NCBI GenBank assembly: GCA_965261585.1
Contig: CBDHDN010000063.1
Coordinates: forward strand, 1-64,000
DNA from: CBDHDN01 sp965261585
GTDB lineage: Bacteria; Pseudomonadota; Alphaproteobacteria; UBA6615
Direction of reading: 5' to 3'
DNA: 64,000 nucleotides
This document shows, one piece after another, positions 1-8,243 of this stretch. The position numbers were made by a program, and so were the translations under genes. The notes under the pieces were generated by a model. That model did not search any database. It was not told the DNA's origin and was given only the letters and a program-made list of their open reading frames with translations. The first letter of the stretch is position 1. Each line of letters opens with the position of its first letter.

Positions 1-288
1 CGAACTGATCAGACCCGGTAGCCCGGGGGCGGCGGCCTTGGCAGAGCGTGCTCACGATCCTGATCGCGCGTTGGGCCCCGGATCGCGTCCGGCACTTCGG
101 GCCGGAGGCGGCCTTTCCGCCGGCGGTCCTCAGCGGCGCGTGGGTCCGCCGATGCTGCCGCGCAAACCACCCTCAGACATCTCGAATATTCTATAAAAAG
201 TCCGGGCGTGGTTGCCTGTTCGTCGACAGGCGGCGTACGCTGGCTTGGCTGCAGGGCATCGCGGGGTTGTTTGATCGAGGGACCGGCC

Positions 289-1194
289 ATGGATACGGGC
301 CAGGCGCTCGCCGAGCTGGGCGTGACGAAAGACGCGTTGACACCGGCGCAGCGGCGCGCGTTTGACGCGGCCGGTTACTTCATCGTACCGGACGTCTTCG
401 GCGCCGACGAGGTGGCGGACATGGGGGCGGAGTTCGATCGCCTGTGGGCGATCGAGGGCGATATGGGCGGCCATGAAGTGCACATCGAGCCGGGCGCGCC
501 GAGGCTGTCAAATCTGTTCAACAAATCGCCGGCGTTCGACCGTTGCCTCGTCTGCGCGCCGACGCTCGCCGCGGCGCATCGGTTGCTCGGCGAAATCCGC
601 ACGTACTCGCTGAACGCCCGCAATCCCTTGCGCGGCCAGGGCCAGCAGCCCCTGCACTGCGATGTGCCGCGCCGCACCCCGGCCGATTGGCGCGTCGTCA
701 ATTCGGTGATCATGCTGGATGACATGACGACGGAGAACGGGCCGACTCGCGTCGTGCCCGGCTCTCATCGCTGGGCCCCGTTCAACGTGCCGGACGTGAA
801 CATGGCGGAGGTGAAGCCCGAGGATATCGTGCTCACGCCCGAGGACCGCGCCCGCATGCCCGAAGACCCGCTCGCACCCGATCCGGGCGAGGTCAAGGTG
901 ACGGGCAAGGCCGGATCGGTCGCCGTCATCAACGGCCATATCTGGCATGGCGGAACACGCAACGGCGACGGCGCACCGCGCCGCGTCCTGCATCTCGCTT
1001 TCGGCCGGCGCGATGTTCCGCCACAGTTCGTCGAGGGCGATCATCTGACGCCTGAGCTGCTGCAGCGCAGCGGCCCGGCGATGCGCTATCTCCTCGATAT
1101 CGAGGGCGCGGCGCCGGTCGTCTTCGGCTATCCGCCGCTGCCCGAGAACCCGCGCGTGTGGACCGCCGCCCAGATCGGCGAGGCCGGCCGCTAA
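289..1194 (+). CDS. Phytanoyl-CoA dioxygenase (PhyH) family protein
   Basis: Predicted non-haem Fe(II)/2-oxoglutarate dioxygenase of 301 residues. The first two iron ligands are the HxD pair H123/D125 in QQPLHCDVPRR, and the distal histidine is H220 in GHIWHGGTRN. These are the PhyH facial-triad positions on a double-stranded beta-helix. I chose the ATG at 289 because GAGGGA sits six bases upstream; the frame stays open to 208 but lacks a comparable site. The natural substrate cannot be read from sequence, since the family hydroxylates very diverse small molecules. It lies 50 bases before a deacylase gene on the same strand, so the two may be co-transcribed (inference). Confidence 0.85.
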   Translation: MDTGQALAELGVTKDALTPAQRRAFDAAGYFIVPDVFGADEVADMGAEFDRLWAIEGDMGGHEVHIEPGAPRLSNLFNKSPAFDRCLVCAPTLAAAHRLLGEIRTYSLNARNPLRGQGQQPLHCDVPRRTPADWRVVNSVIMLDDMTTENGPTRVVPGSHRWAPFNVPDVNMAEVKPEDIVLTPEDRARMPEDPLAPDPGEVKVTGKAGSVAVINGHIWHGGTRNGDGAPRRVLHLAFGRRDVPPQFVEGDHLTPELLQRSGPAMRYLLDIEGAAPVVFGYPPLPENPRVWTAAQIGEAGR

Positions 1195-1243
1195 TCGTCG
1201 AGCCTATTCCCTCCCCGCTGTTGCCGCTGTTTTGGATGAAGCC

Positions 1244-2275
1244 ATGAGCCACGCTACCGACGCGCATCTGAGCGCGCCGTCGCCGGTCCACACTGACCTC
1301 GATTTCGACCGCGACGGCAAGCAGATCGGCGAGCTGCATTTGCCGCACTCGCCGCACGAGGACGCGTGGGGCGTCATCCCCATTCCGGCGGCGGTGATCC
1401 GCAACGGCGATGGGCCGACGGCCCTGCTCGTCGGCGGCGTCCACGGCGACGAATACGAAGGCCCGATCGTCCTGGGCGAGCTTATTCGCGCGCTCGACCC
1501 GGCGTCGATCGTCGGCCGCCTGATCGTCCTGCCGGCGATCAATCTGCCGGCCGTCCGCGCCGGTCGGCGCACGTCGCCCATCGACGACCTCAACCTGGCG
1601 CGGGCCTTCCCCGGCGACGCCGACGGCACACCGACGCACCAGATCGCCCACTATGTCGCGGCTGAGCTCGTGCCGCGGGCGGACTTTGTCGTCGACCTGC
1701 ATTCCGGAGGCACGTCGCTGGAGATCATGACCGTGGCGCTGCTGCGCCGGCACGCCGACCCCGACCTCGACGCCCGCACCGAGGCCGCGATGCGCAGCTT
1801 CGGCGCCCCGCTGGCCGTCGCCGCCGATCCCGGCGGGACGCGGACTCTGATCGCCGCGGCCGCGGCGGCGGGGACGGTTGCCTTCGCCGTCGAGCTCGGC
1901 CGCGCCGGCATGGTGTCGCCGGCGGCGCTGGCGATCGCCCGCGCCGGGGTTGCCGGCGTCCTCGCCCACGCCGGTATCATGCCCGGCAAGGTCACGCCCC
2001 TCGGGGCCACGCCCTATGCCGGGCCGCTGTGGCGCATCGCGGACGACCACGCGTTCGTATATGCGCCGACGGATGGTGTCTTCGAGCCGCTCCACGAATT
2101 GGGCGCCGAGGTCGCCGCCGGTCAGGAGGCCGGGCGGATCCACGTCCTCGACCGACCGGCGACAGCGCCGACGACCGTGCACTTCCGGGCCGGCGGCCTG
2201 ATGTTCGCCCGGCGCGCGCCGGGCATCGTCAGACACGGCAACTGCGTCGCCGTCGTCGCCGCGCCCGAGGCTTAG
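1244..2275 (+). CDS. Succinylglutamate desuccinylase/aspartoacylase family (M14-type) deacylase
   Basis: Zinc-dependent amidohydrolase-like protein of 343 residues. The zinc site is visible as HGDEYEG (H67, E70) and the third ligand as DLHSGG (H153), the layout of the AstE/AspA branch of M14 peptidases. Such enzymes remove acyl groups from N-acyl amino acids or, in the DoeB subgroup, from N-acetyl-diaminobutyrate; substrate is not decided here. An upstream in-frame TTG exists at 1232, but the ATG at 1244 preceded by GGATGA is more likely. Same strand as the PhyH gene, so a shared small-molecule degradation role is plausible but unproven. Confidence 0.8.
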   Translation: MSHATDAHLSAPSPVHTDLDFDRDGKQIGELHLPHSPHEDAWGVIPIPAAVIRNGDGPTALLVGGVHGDEYEGPIVLGELIRALDPASIVGRLIVLPAINLPAVRAGRRTSPIDDLNLARAFPGDADGTPTHQIAHYVAAELVPRADFVVDLHSGGTSLEIMTVALLRRHADPDLDARTEAAMRSFGAPLAVAADPGGTRTLIAAAAAAGTVAFAVELGRAGMVSPAALAIARAGVAGVLAHAGIMPGKVTPLGATPYAGPLWRIADDHAFVYAPTDGVFEPLHELGAEVAAGQEAGRIHVLDRPATAPTTVHFRAGGLMFARRAPGIVRHGNCVAVVAAPEA

Positions 2276-2382
2276 CGCGTACCCGGGTCGGGCGGCGTCG
2301 GGGCCGGTGATCCGGCCTTGCCCGCGAGTGGGGGTCTAACCTAGGGTCGACGTCTTCGTGTGGGGCAGGCTGGGGGGATGTC

Positions 2383-3279
2383 ATGGGGATCGTCACCGAC
2401 GTTGTTTTGCCGGTTGCGCTGGCTTTCATCATGTTCGCGCTCGGCCTCGGGCTGACGTTCGACGACTTTGCGCGGGTCGCGACGCGGCCACGCGACTTCA
2501 TCGTCGGTGCCCTTTCACAGATCGTGCTGTTGCCCGTCGTGGCTTTTCTGCTTGTCAGCGTCTGGCCGCTGCCGCCGGAACTCGCACTCGGCGTCATGAT
2601 CATCGCCGCGGCACCGGGCGGCGTCACTTCCAACATCCTGACCGCGTTTGCGCGCGGCGACGTGGCGCTGTCGATTTCGCTGACCGCGGTCATCAGTCTG
2701 CTCTCCGTCGTCACCATCCCGATCGTCGTGGTGTTTTCCTATGCCCAGCTGACCGGCGGCGACGGCGGCAGCAACGTGTCCATTGCCGGGACGGCCATCA
2801 GCGTGTTCGTGATCGTCACGGTTCCGGTGCTCGTCGGTCTGGCGGTGCGCCGGCTCGCGGCGGGCTTTGCCACCGGTTTCGAGCCGCTGGCGCGCAAGAT
2901 CTCGACAGCGCTGTTCGTCCTGGTGCTGGCCGGCGCGATCCTTCAGGAGCGCGCGAACATCGTCGAATACTTCGCCCAGGCCGGGTTGATCACGCTGGTG
3001 CTGAATGTGGTGATGATGGGGTTGGCCTATTTCGTCGCCCGGAAGTTCGCCTCCGGTTTGCGCCAGCGGATTGCCATCGCGCTGGAATGCGGATTGCAGA
3101 ACGGTACGCTGGCGATTGCCGTTGCCGCCCTGCTGTTCGGGGGTGGCCTCGCCACGGTGCCGGCGGCGACCTACAGCCTGATCATGTTCGCGACGGCGCT
3201 GATCTATATCGCGGTGTTGCGGCGGCAGATGCCGGACGAACAACGTGCCGGCGCCGAGGTTGGTGACGATTCGGCATGA
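2383..3279 (+). CDS. Bile acid:sodium symporter family (BASS/SbtA-like fold) transporter
   Basis: Integral inner-membrane protein of 298 residues with about nine hydrophobic segments spread through its length. It has the family's glycine/proline-rich crossover helices (GVMIIAAAPGGVTSNILTAF near residue 70 and ECGLQNGTLAIAVAALLF near 230). Relatives exchange sodium for organic anions. Start ATG at 2383 follows a GGGGGGATG stretch. The substrate is unknown. A remnant acetyltransferase follows 46 bases downstream. Confidence 0.85.
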   Translation: MGIVTDVVLPVALAFIMFALGLGLTFDDFARVATRPRDFIVGALSQIVLLPVVAFLLVSVWPLPPELALGVMIIAAAPGGVTSNILTAFARGDVALSISLTAVISLLSVVTIPIVVVFSYAQLTGGDGGSNVSIAGTAISVFVIVTVPVLVGLAVRRLAAGFATGFEPLARKISTALFVLVLAGAILQERANIVEYFAQAGLITLVLNVVMMGLAYFVARKFASGLRQRIAIALECGLQNGTLAIAVAALLFGGGLATVPAATYSLIMFATALIYIAVLRRQMPDEQRAGAEVGDDSA

Positions 3280-3325
3280 GACCGCGGGGCCGAGGTCGCC
3301 CCTGGGACTTGGATTCACGTTCGAG

Positions 3326-3683
3326 ATGGCGAACTGGACAATACGCCGAGCCGGCGGTCGTGACGCCGACGCTCTGGCCGCCTGTTTGGCTGCGGCCTAC
3401 GCGCCTTATGCCGCGCGCATCGCCGATTTGCCGCCGGTATCGGCGGACTGCGCCGGCGAGATCGCCCGGTTTCAGGTGTGGGTGGCGGAAGTCGCGGACG
3501 GCATAGTCGGCGGCCTCGTGCTCGTTCCACAGGACGGCTTCATGCTGCTCGCCAATGTGGCCGTGCATCCCGATCATTGGAGCGCCGGGCTGGGTCGGGC
3601 GCTCATGGCGCTTGCCGAAGCCGAGGCATTGCAGCAGGGCCATCGCGAGCTGCGCCTGAGCACACACGTGGATATGCCAGAGA
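3326..3683 (+). pseudogene. GNAT acetyltransferase, 3'-truncated remnant
   Basis: From the ATG at 3326 the frame reads as a normal GNAT protein: N-terminal strand IRRAGGRDADALAACL, the core FMLLANVAVHPDHWSAGLGRALM containing the acetyl-CoA-binding loop, and the following LRLSTHVDMPE. Homology stops abruptly at about 3683, where the final helix/strand (normally N-x-x-A-x-x-x-Y-x-x-x-G-F) should begin. The sequence then becomes the 3' end of an unrelated gene (next entry). The loss of the last third of the fold should inactivate it. Confidence 0.75.
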
Positions 3684-3764
3684 TATGTCTGCGAAGAGCG
3701 CGGGACGATCACGGTCAAAGGCAAGATGCCGATGAAGACCTACTTCCTGGTCGGCAAGCGGGAC
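3684..3764 (+). pseudogene. C-terminal tail of a class III adenylate/guanylate cyclase (fragment)
   Basis: In a different frame from the GNAT remnant, bases 3684-3764 encode YVCEERGTITVKGKMPMKT followed by YFLVGKR. This is the characteristic closing strand of class III nucleotidyl cyclases (E-R-G-x-I-x-V-K-G-K ... T-Y-F-L-x-G). No other part of a cyclase is present upstream, so this is a scar of a deletion or rearrangement. The frame stops at 3822-3824. The downstream acetyltransferase gene on the other strand overlaps its last bases. Confidence 0.65.
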
Positions 3765-4753
3765 TCCGCCGCGAACAGCCCCAGCGAGCGCGGGTCGTCG
3801 ATGACCGCCGTCTCCTCGCGGTAGGGCACGAAGCCGGCGCGTTCATACATGGCCTCGGCGCGCGGGTGGTCGAGGTCGCAGGTGTGGACCCACAGCCGCC
3901 GCGGCTGGCGCGCCCAGGCCTGGTTGACGGCGTGGCCCAGCAGCGCCGGCCCGAGGCCGCGGCCGATGAACTGGGGCCGGAGGCCGAAATAGGCGAGCTC
4001 GATGTCCGGCCACCGCCGCGCGTCGAGCTCGGCGAAGCCGGCCGGCTCGCCGTCGAGCGTCAGCACGTCGAGCGTTACGCCCGGATCGCCGATGATCGCC
4101 GCCAATGCGTCGTCGTCGACGATCCGGCGCTCCCACCACAGCCATGGCGCGCCGACGCTGTCGTAGAGGAAGCGGTAGAAAGCGACGCTCGGCTGGGCGA
4201 TGCGGTTGACCGCCGCCGGCGGCCGCGGCGCGGGCAGGGGCCCCGGCGGCGGTGCGCGCATCTCCAGGTAGGCGATTCGCGTCTCTATCTGGGTCTGCGG
4301 CGGTCGCGGCTTGGCCGCGTCGCCGCGGTCGTAGAGGAACCGCGCCATGACGATGCGGGGCTCCGCGGCGTAGCCGATCGCCATGTAGAACTTCTGCACG
4401 GCCGCGTTGGTGTCGCGGATCATCAGGTTGACCTTGGCGACGCCGCGCCCGGCAAGCCACGCCTCGCCGTGGCCGACCAGCCGCCGGCCCAGGCCGGTGC
4501 CGCGGTGGTTCTCGGCGACGGCCAGGTAGTAGATCCAGCCGCGATGGCCGTCGTGGCCGACCATGATCGAGCCGACGATCGCCGCCGCCGCTTCGGCGAC
4601 GAACAGCGCCGCCGTCGGGGTGGCCCGGCAGAAGGCGATGTCGCGGGCCGGATCGTTGTGGGACTCGGTCAGGCCGCTCGCCGCCCACAGTGCCGCCAAG
4701 GCAGCGCCGTCGGTGTCGCGATGAGCGCGGATCGTGGGCGCGGCGTGGTCCAT
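3740..4753 (-). CDS. Tandem GNAT-domain N-acetyltransferase (YpeA-like plus second GNAT)
   Basis: Protein of 337 residues starting at ATG 4753. Residues ~1-145 form a YpeA/RimI-like GNAT with GWIYYLAVAENHRGTGLGRRLV as the acetyl-CoA motif and the NAAVQKFYMAIGY helix. Residues ~190-325 form a second GNAT with LAYFGLRPQFIGRGLGPALL and HPRAEAMYERAGFVPY. Fusion of two GNAT units is known in several families; which is catalytic is unclear. The frame is open far upstream but that part is low-complexity and unlike a protein. The last residues (after AAESRLP) are read from the antisense of the cyclase scar, so the C-terminus may not be original. Confidence 0.8.
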   Translation of the reverse strand: MDHAAPTIRAHRDTDGAALAALWAASGLTESHNDPARDIAFCRATPTAALFVAEAAAAIVGSIMVGHDGHRGWIYYLAVAENHRGTGLGRRLVGHGEAWLAGRGVAKVNLMIRDTNAAVQKFYMAIGYAAEPRIVMARFLYDRGDAAKPRPPQTQIETRIAYLEMRAPPPGPLPAPRPPAAVNRIAQPSVAFYRFLYDSVGAPWLWWERRIVDDDALAAIIGDPGVTLDVLTLDGEPAGFAELDARRWPDIELAYFGLRPQFIGRGLGPALLGHAVNQAWARQPRRLWVHTCDLDHPRAEAMYERAGFVPYREETAVIDDPRSLGLFAAESRLPTRK

Positions 4754-5106
4754 CGGGCCCAAGGTGGCACCGCGCGCAGCCGCCAGGCAACCGCAAATCG
4801 GCCGGCCCGCCGGCCCGCCCGTCGGCCCAGTGTCGGGCCTGCTTACACCGGCGGGCCCGTGTGGCGGCGTCGATTGATGGCGTTTTGGGGCGTCTGGGAT
4901 GCGAATGGTTCGCACGGCCGCGCCAGGGTGCCGGCAGACCCGTCGGAAACGCTTACACCGGCCCCGCGGCCGCGCCCATCGAGCCTGCCGAATTGGTTGA
5001 AACAACACGATAATCCGACATGGCACGGGATTTGCGTAGCACCTGTCAACCCGCGGACTCCGGCGCATTTCCGCCGGCGTTCGTCGTTCGAGAAGGAGAC
5101 GACACC
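4754..5106. other. Intergenic region, no gene recognised
   Basis: This stretch separates the divergent double-GNAT gene and the small membrane-protein gene and should hold both promoters. Open frames crossing it have random-looking Pro/Arg-rich translations. No tRNA, repeat or strong hairpin was seen. Confidence 0.5.
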
Positions 5107-5316
5107 GTGTCGTACAGAAGTCGTTCAGCGATAGCCGATGTGCTCTCCGCCGATGAGGCGAACGAGGGCGGCACCTGTTGGCGCCGGGCCGCCGGCTGCG
5201 GCCCCTCGTGGGCGGACCGCACGCCGCCGGGCTTCTTTGTGGGCCTGGTCGTGATCGTGGTCATCGTCGGCCTGCTATTCGTCGGCATGTCGGGGTTCAT
5301 GGTCGCGGTCCGCTAA
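5107..5316 (+). CDS. Small single-span membrane protein, function unknown
   Basis: 69-residue protein with a GTG start at 5107, set by a strong ribosome site AAGGAGA at 5093-5099. Residues 1-40 are polar with two cysteines (GTCWRRAAGCG). Residues ~43-69 are one hydrophobic helix (FFVGLVVIVVIVGLLFVGMS) ending in a short basic tail. I do not recognise the family. A hairpin follows the stop codon, so it is probably monocistronic. Confidence 0.6.
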   Translation: MSYRSRSAIADVLSADEANEGGTCWRRAAGCGPSWADRTPPGFFVGLVVIVVIVGLLFVGMSGFMVAVR

Positions 5317-5326
5317 GGCTGCCGGC

Positions 5327-5350
5327 GCCCCGGCGCTGAGCCGGGGCTTT
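5327..5350 (+). terminator. Hairpin terminator candidate
   Basis: Perfect 8-bp stem GCCCCGGC / GCCGGGGC around a GCTGA loop, followed by TTT, 10 bases after the small membrane-protein gene. The short T-run makes it a weak intrinsic terminator. Confidence 0.55.
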
Positions 5351-5370
5351 GCCGGCCTTCCGGCGGGCGT

Positions 5371-5535
5371 CTAGCTCACGGCGCTGGTTTCTTCCGAGCG
5401 TCGGGCGAGCACGCCCATGACGAGGTCGATGAGCTCTGCCGCGACCAGGACCTCGACCTGACGCAGGCCCGTGGCTACGGACGTGTTCTGCGTGTAGACC
5501 AGCTCGGACCAGATCTCGTCGCCGAGCGCCTTCAT
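5371..5535 (-). CDS. Short hypothetical protein (54 aa)
   Basis: From ATG 5535 the frame reads MKALGDEIWSELVYTQN, then TSVATGLRQVEVLVAAELID, a balanced composition with two amphipathic helices, unlike the Arg/Pro-rich noise around it. No good ribosome site is visible and no family is recognised. It lies downstream of the PilZ gene on the same strand. It could be the surviving 3' end of something longer. Confidence 0.4.
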   Translation of the reverse strand: MKALGDEIWSELVYTQNTSVATGLRQVEVLVAAELIDLVMGVLARRSEETSAVS

Positions 5536-5864
5536 GGCGCCGTCTTGCGTGGTTTTGTCGTGAATGCGTCCCACCGTTGCTGGTTGTCGTCGGTGACAAG
5601 CCGCGCGGCCCTGTCTTAGGCGCCGCGATCGTGCCCCGCCAGGGCTGCCGGCGGCCCACGCTCGTGCACCGCCGGCGCCGCCGCCGGCCGCCAGCACGGA
5701 AGGACTGCCATGCGCGCCCCGCTGTCTGGTGCAGGCGCCCCCGGCCGCGCCGCCGCTGCTCCAGGTCCCAATGAAAGTGTCGTGCTTGTCATATCGATCC
5801 CCTTGCCGACGGAACCGCCCCGGGGCGGAGAGAAGGATCCGGGGACAGCCCCGTGTTGCAGAGT
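5536..5864. other. Intergenic region, no gene recognised
   Basis: Frames through this stretch give only Arg/Gly-rich translations. It separates the 54-residue frame from the PilZ gene. No repeat or hairpin of note was seen. Confidence 0.45.
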
Positions 5865-6449
5865 CTAGTCGTCGGGTTGTACGCAGTAGTCCTCGGGCAG
5901 CAGTCCATGCATGCGATCGACGACCGCCCGTGGCGTGGCCGTGAATTTGAGCCCCATGCGATCCGCCTCGTGCCACACGACGCTGCATTGCAGCGGGCCC
6001 AGATGGCCGACCCGCAGGCACAGCAAGGTGCCGGGCGGCAGCTCGTCGACGCACGACACCTGGGCGCCGTTGGCCGAGACATCGAGCACGTCGCAGTCGT
6101 AGGCTTGGCCGTCGTGGGTCAGCAGGCCCGGCAGGTGCACCTCCAGCCGCTTGTAGCGGCGGCGCTCACCCCGCCACGGCAGGGGAGCAGCCGCCGAAGA
6201 GAGCGACCAAGGGTCGATGCCGCTTGGCTGCGGGCTCGCTAGTGCACAGATCCAGACAAATGATTCACCGTGCGCTGGAGCAACCCGTTGTTTTGTATTC
6301 GGAATCAGATTTCCACGGTGACGGCTCTGACTGAGTCGGTGCACTAGTGCACCGATCCAGACAAATGATTCACCGTGCGCTGGAGCAACCCGTTGTTTTG
6401 TATTCAGAATCAGGTTTCCACTGTGACGGCTCTGACTGAGTCGGTGCAC
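5865..6449 (-). CDS. PilZ-domain protein with MITE-derived N-terminus
   Basis: Bases 5865-~6175 encode a PilZ domain. It has the c-di-GMP-binding arginine motif ERRRYKRLEVHLPG, the DVSANGAQV (D-x-S-x-x-G) motif, and the closing VVWHEADRMGLKFT strand. PilZ proteins bind cyclic di-GMP and often control motility or exopolysaccharide. There is no ATG, GTG or TTG between the domain and the MITE boundary at 6239. The only start codons lie inside the MITEs, through which the frame stays open for two copies. The true 5' end was therefore lost or replaced. It may be translated as a fusion with 35-residue MITE peptides or be a pseudogene. Confidence 0.6.
   Translation of the reverse strand: MHRLSQSRHSGNLILNTKQRVAPAHGESFVWIGALVHRLSQSRHRGNLIPNTKQRVAPAHGESFVWICALASPQPSGIDPWSLSSAAAPLPWRGERRRYKRLEVHLPGLLTHDGQAYDCDVLDVSANGAQVSCVDELPPGTLLCLRVGHLGPLQCSVVWHEADRMGLKFTATPRAVVDRMHGLLPEDYCVQPDD
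6240..6346 (-). mobile_element. 107-bp MITE, copy 1
   Basis: Bounded by TA on both sides (TA target duplication) with perfect 11-bp terminal inverted repeats TAGTGCACCGA, except one base (TAGTGCACAGA) at the left end of this copy. It has no coding capacity for a transposase. Ends resemble those of the IS630 element at 55934-57075. It abuts the PilZ gene and shares its right TA with copy 2. Confidence 0.85.
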
Positions 6450-6451
6450 TA
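6345..6451 (-). mobile_element. 107-bp MITE, copy 2
   Basis: Head-to-tail with copy 1, sharing the TA at 6345-6346. Period is 105 bp, i.e. 35 codons, so the pair stays in frame. It differs from copy 1 by a handful of substitutions (for example ATTCAGAATCAGG instead of ATTCGGAATCAGA). Confidence 0.85.
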
Positions 6452-6486
6452 GTGCACCGATCCAGACAAATGATTCACCGTGCGCT

Positions 6487-8165
6487 GTAACAGGGGCAAA
6501 AGTCCGGGCGACTTTTCATTTTAGGGATTCACAAGGCTTCCGAATTCTGATTCGATCCGGGCATGGCCGGATGTTTACCAGATATTGAGGCTCTGGCGCC
6601 TGATGACCTCAAGGGGCTGGTGTTACAGCTGCTTGAGGATGTTGTCGCGCTGAAGGCCGAGAACGCTGCGTTACGCGAAGAGATTGCGCGGCTGAAAGGG
6701 CTCAAGGGGCCGCCGAAGCTCAAACCGAGCGGCATGGAGAAGGCCACCGAGCCGGCGCGCGCGGAACGCAAGGCGGGCCGCCGGGGTGGCAAGATCGACC
6801 GGCTTGTGATCGACGAGGAGCGGGTGCTCAAGGCGGCCGTTCCCCCCGGCTCGCGGTTCAAGGGATACGAGACCTACGTGGTCCAGGAGCTGATCCTGCG
6901 TCCTCACGTGATCCGCTACCGCCGTGAACGCTGGATCACCCCTGATGGTCGGACGGTGGTGGCGGCTCTGCCCGCGGGGACGGTCGGCCACTTCGGCCCC
7001 GAGCTCAGGCGCTTCGTGCTCGCTCAGTATCACCCGGGCCAAGTGACGGTACCGCGGATCGTCGCGCAATTGCGCGACCTCGGGATGGCGATCTCCAAGC
7101 GCCAAGTCGTGCGTCTTCTCATCGCCGGCAAGGAGGACTTCCTGGCCGAGGCGGCCGGTGTGCTTAAGAGCGGGCTCGAGAGCGCGGCGTGGATCACGGT
7201 CGATGACACCGGCGCCCGCTACAAGGGCATGAACGGCGCCTGCACGCACATCGGCAACACTGATTTTGCCTGGTTCGCCACCACCCGCGCGAAGAGCCGG
7301 CTGAACTTCCTGGCGCTTTTGCGGGCTGGCGCCACCGACTACGTGATCAACGACGAGGCGCTGGCTTACATGCGCGGCCGGAGCCTCTCGGGGCTGGTGA
7401 TCGCCCGGCTCGCTGGGCACAAAAGCAAGCGCCTCAAAGACCAGGAGGCGTGGATGGCCCATCTCGAGCGCCTCGGCATCACCCGGCTCCGGGTGCATCC
7501 CGATCCGCTGAAGATCGCCACCGAAGGCGCGCTGTGGGGCAGCGTGGTCGCCCATGGCTTGCTCAAGGATGCCGTCATCGTCAGCGACGACGCCGGCCAG
7601 TTCAACGTCGGCTCTCACGCGCTGTGCTGGGTCCACGCCGAGCGGCTCATCCACAAGCTGGTCGGCTTCAACCACCGCCAGCGGCAGGCGTGTGCGCGGA
7701 TCCGGGCGCGGGTGTGGTGGTTCTACGCCGACCTGAAGGCATATTGCCGCGATCCCACTCCGCGCAGAAAGCGGGAGCTTCAGGCCCGCTTTGACCGGCT
7801 GTTCACCACCACCACCGGCTTTGCCACCCTCGACCGGTTGCTCGCCAGGCTCCACGCCAACAAGGTCGAGTTGCTCCGCGCCCTCGAACGGCCGGATATC
7901 CCGCTTCACACCAACGGCTCGGAGAATGACATCCGCTGCCAGGTGACAAGGCGCAAAATCAGCGGTGGCACCCGCTCGGAGACCGGCCGCGACTGCCGCG
8001 ACGCCTTCCTCGGCTTGATGAAGACCTGCGACAAGCTCGGCGTCTCGTTCTGGGACTACCTCGGCAGCCGGCTCGACATCCCCGGCGCGCCGCCCATCCT
8101 CCCCTTGCCAGACCTCATCCGCCAGCGCACCGCCGCCTGACCGCCCGGCCTTTTGCCCCTGTTAC
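6487..8165 (+). mobile_element. IS66-family element (single-gene, ISBst12-like)
   Basis: 1,679 bp with terminal inverted repeats beginning GTAACAGGGGCAAAAG and a perfect 8-bp target duplication CGTGCGCT (6479-6486 and 8166-8173). An 8-bp duplication and GTAA ends are IS66 characteristics. Only the tnpC-type gene is present, as in the ISBst12 subgroup lacking tnpA/tnpB. The perfect duplication shows a simple insertion into MITE copy 3. Confidence 0.88.
6563..8140 (+). CDS. IS66-type transposase (TnpC-like)
   Basis: 525 residues. There is an N-terminal coiled coil (LLEDVVALKAENAALREEI, residues ~22-45), a basic linker, then a DDE catalytic region: first Asp in ITVDDTGARYKG, second Asp in VIVSDDAGQFN followed by CWVHAERL, and Glu in LHTNGSENDIR. 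It catalyses cut/joining of the surrounding element. Length and motifs are intact, so it may be active. Confidence 0.88.
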   Translation: MAGCLPDIEALAPDDLKGLVLQLLEDVVALKAENAALREEIARLKGLKGPPKLKPSGMEKATEPARAERKAGRRGGKIDRLVIDEERVLKAAVPPGSRFKGYETYVVQELILRPHVIRYRRERWITPDGRTVVAALPAGTVGHFGPELRRFVLAQYHPGQVTVPRIVAQLRDLGMAISKRQVVRLLIAGKEDFLAEAAGVLKSGLESAAWITVDDTGARYKGMNGACTHIGNTDFAWFATTRAKSRLNFLALLRAGATDYVINDEALAYMRGRSLSGLVIARLAGHKSKRLKDQEAWMAHLERLGITRLRVHPDPLKIATEGALWGSVVAHGLLKDAVIVSDDAGQFNVGSHALCWVHAERLIHKLVGFNHRQRQACARIRARVWWFYADLKAYCRDPTPRRKRELQARFDRLFTTTTGFATLDRLLARLHANKVELLRALERPDIPLHTNGSENDIRCQVTRRKISGGTRSETGRDCRDAFLGLMKTCDKLGVSFWDYLGSRLDIPGAPPILPLPDLIRQRTAA

Positions 8166-8243
8166 CGTGCGCTGGAGCAACCCGTTGTTTTGTATTCAGA
8201 ATCAGGTTTCCACTGTGACGGCTCTGACTGAGTCGGTGCACTA

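Larger units (their letters stand above)
6450..8243 (-). mobile_element. 107-bp MITE, copy 3, interrupted by IS66-type element
   Basis: Left part 6450-6486 and right part 8174-8243 sum to exactly 107 bp once the IS66 insertion and its 8-bp duplication are removed. Shares TA 6450-6451 with copy 2, making a triple tandem array. Confidence 0.85.

Noticed and set aside
3245..5134. Very long plus-strand open frame of 629 codons
   Set aside because: Only its first ~145 codons resemble a protein (GNAT remnant). The rest is antisense of the double-GNAT gene, open because of GC-rich codon bias.
6240..8243. Tandem MITEs as a possible CRISPR or attachment-site array
   Set aside because: Each unit has transposon-like inverted ends with TA duplications and no variable spacers.
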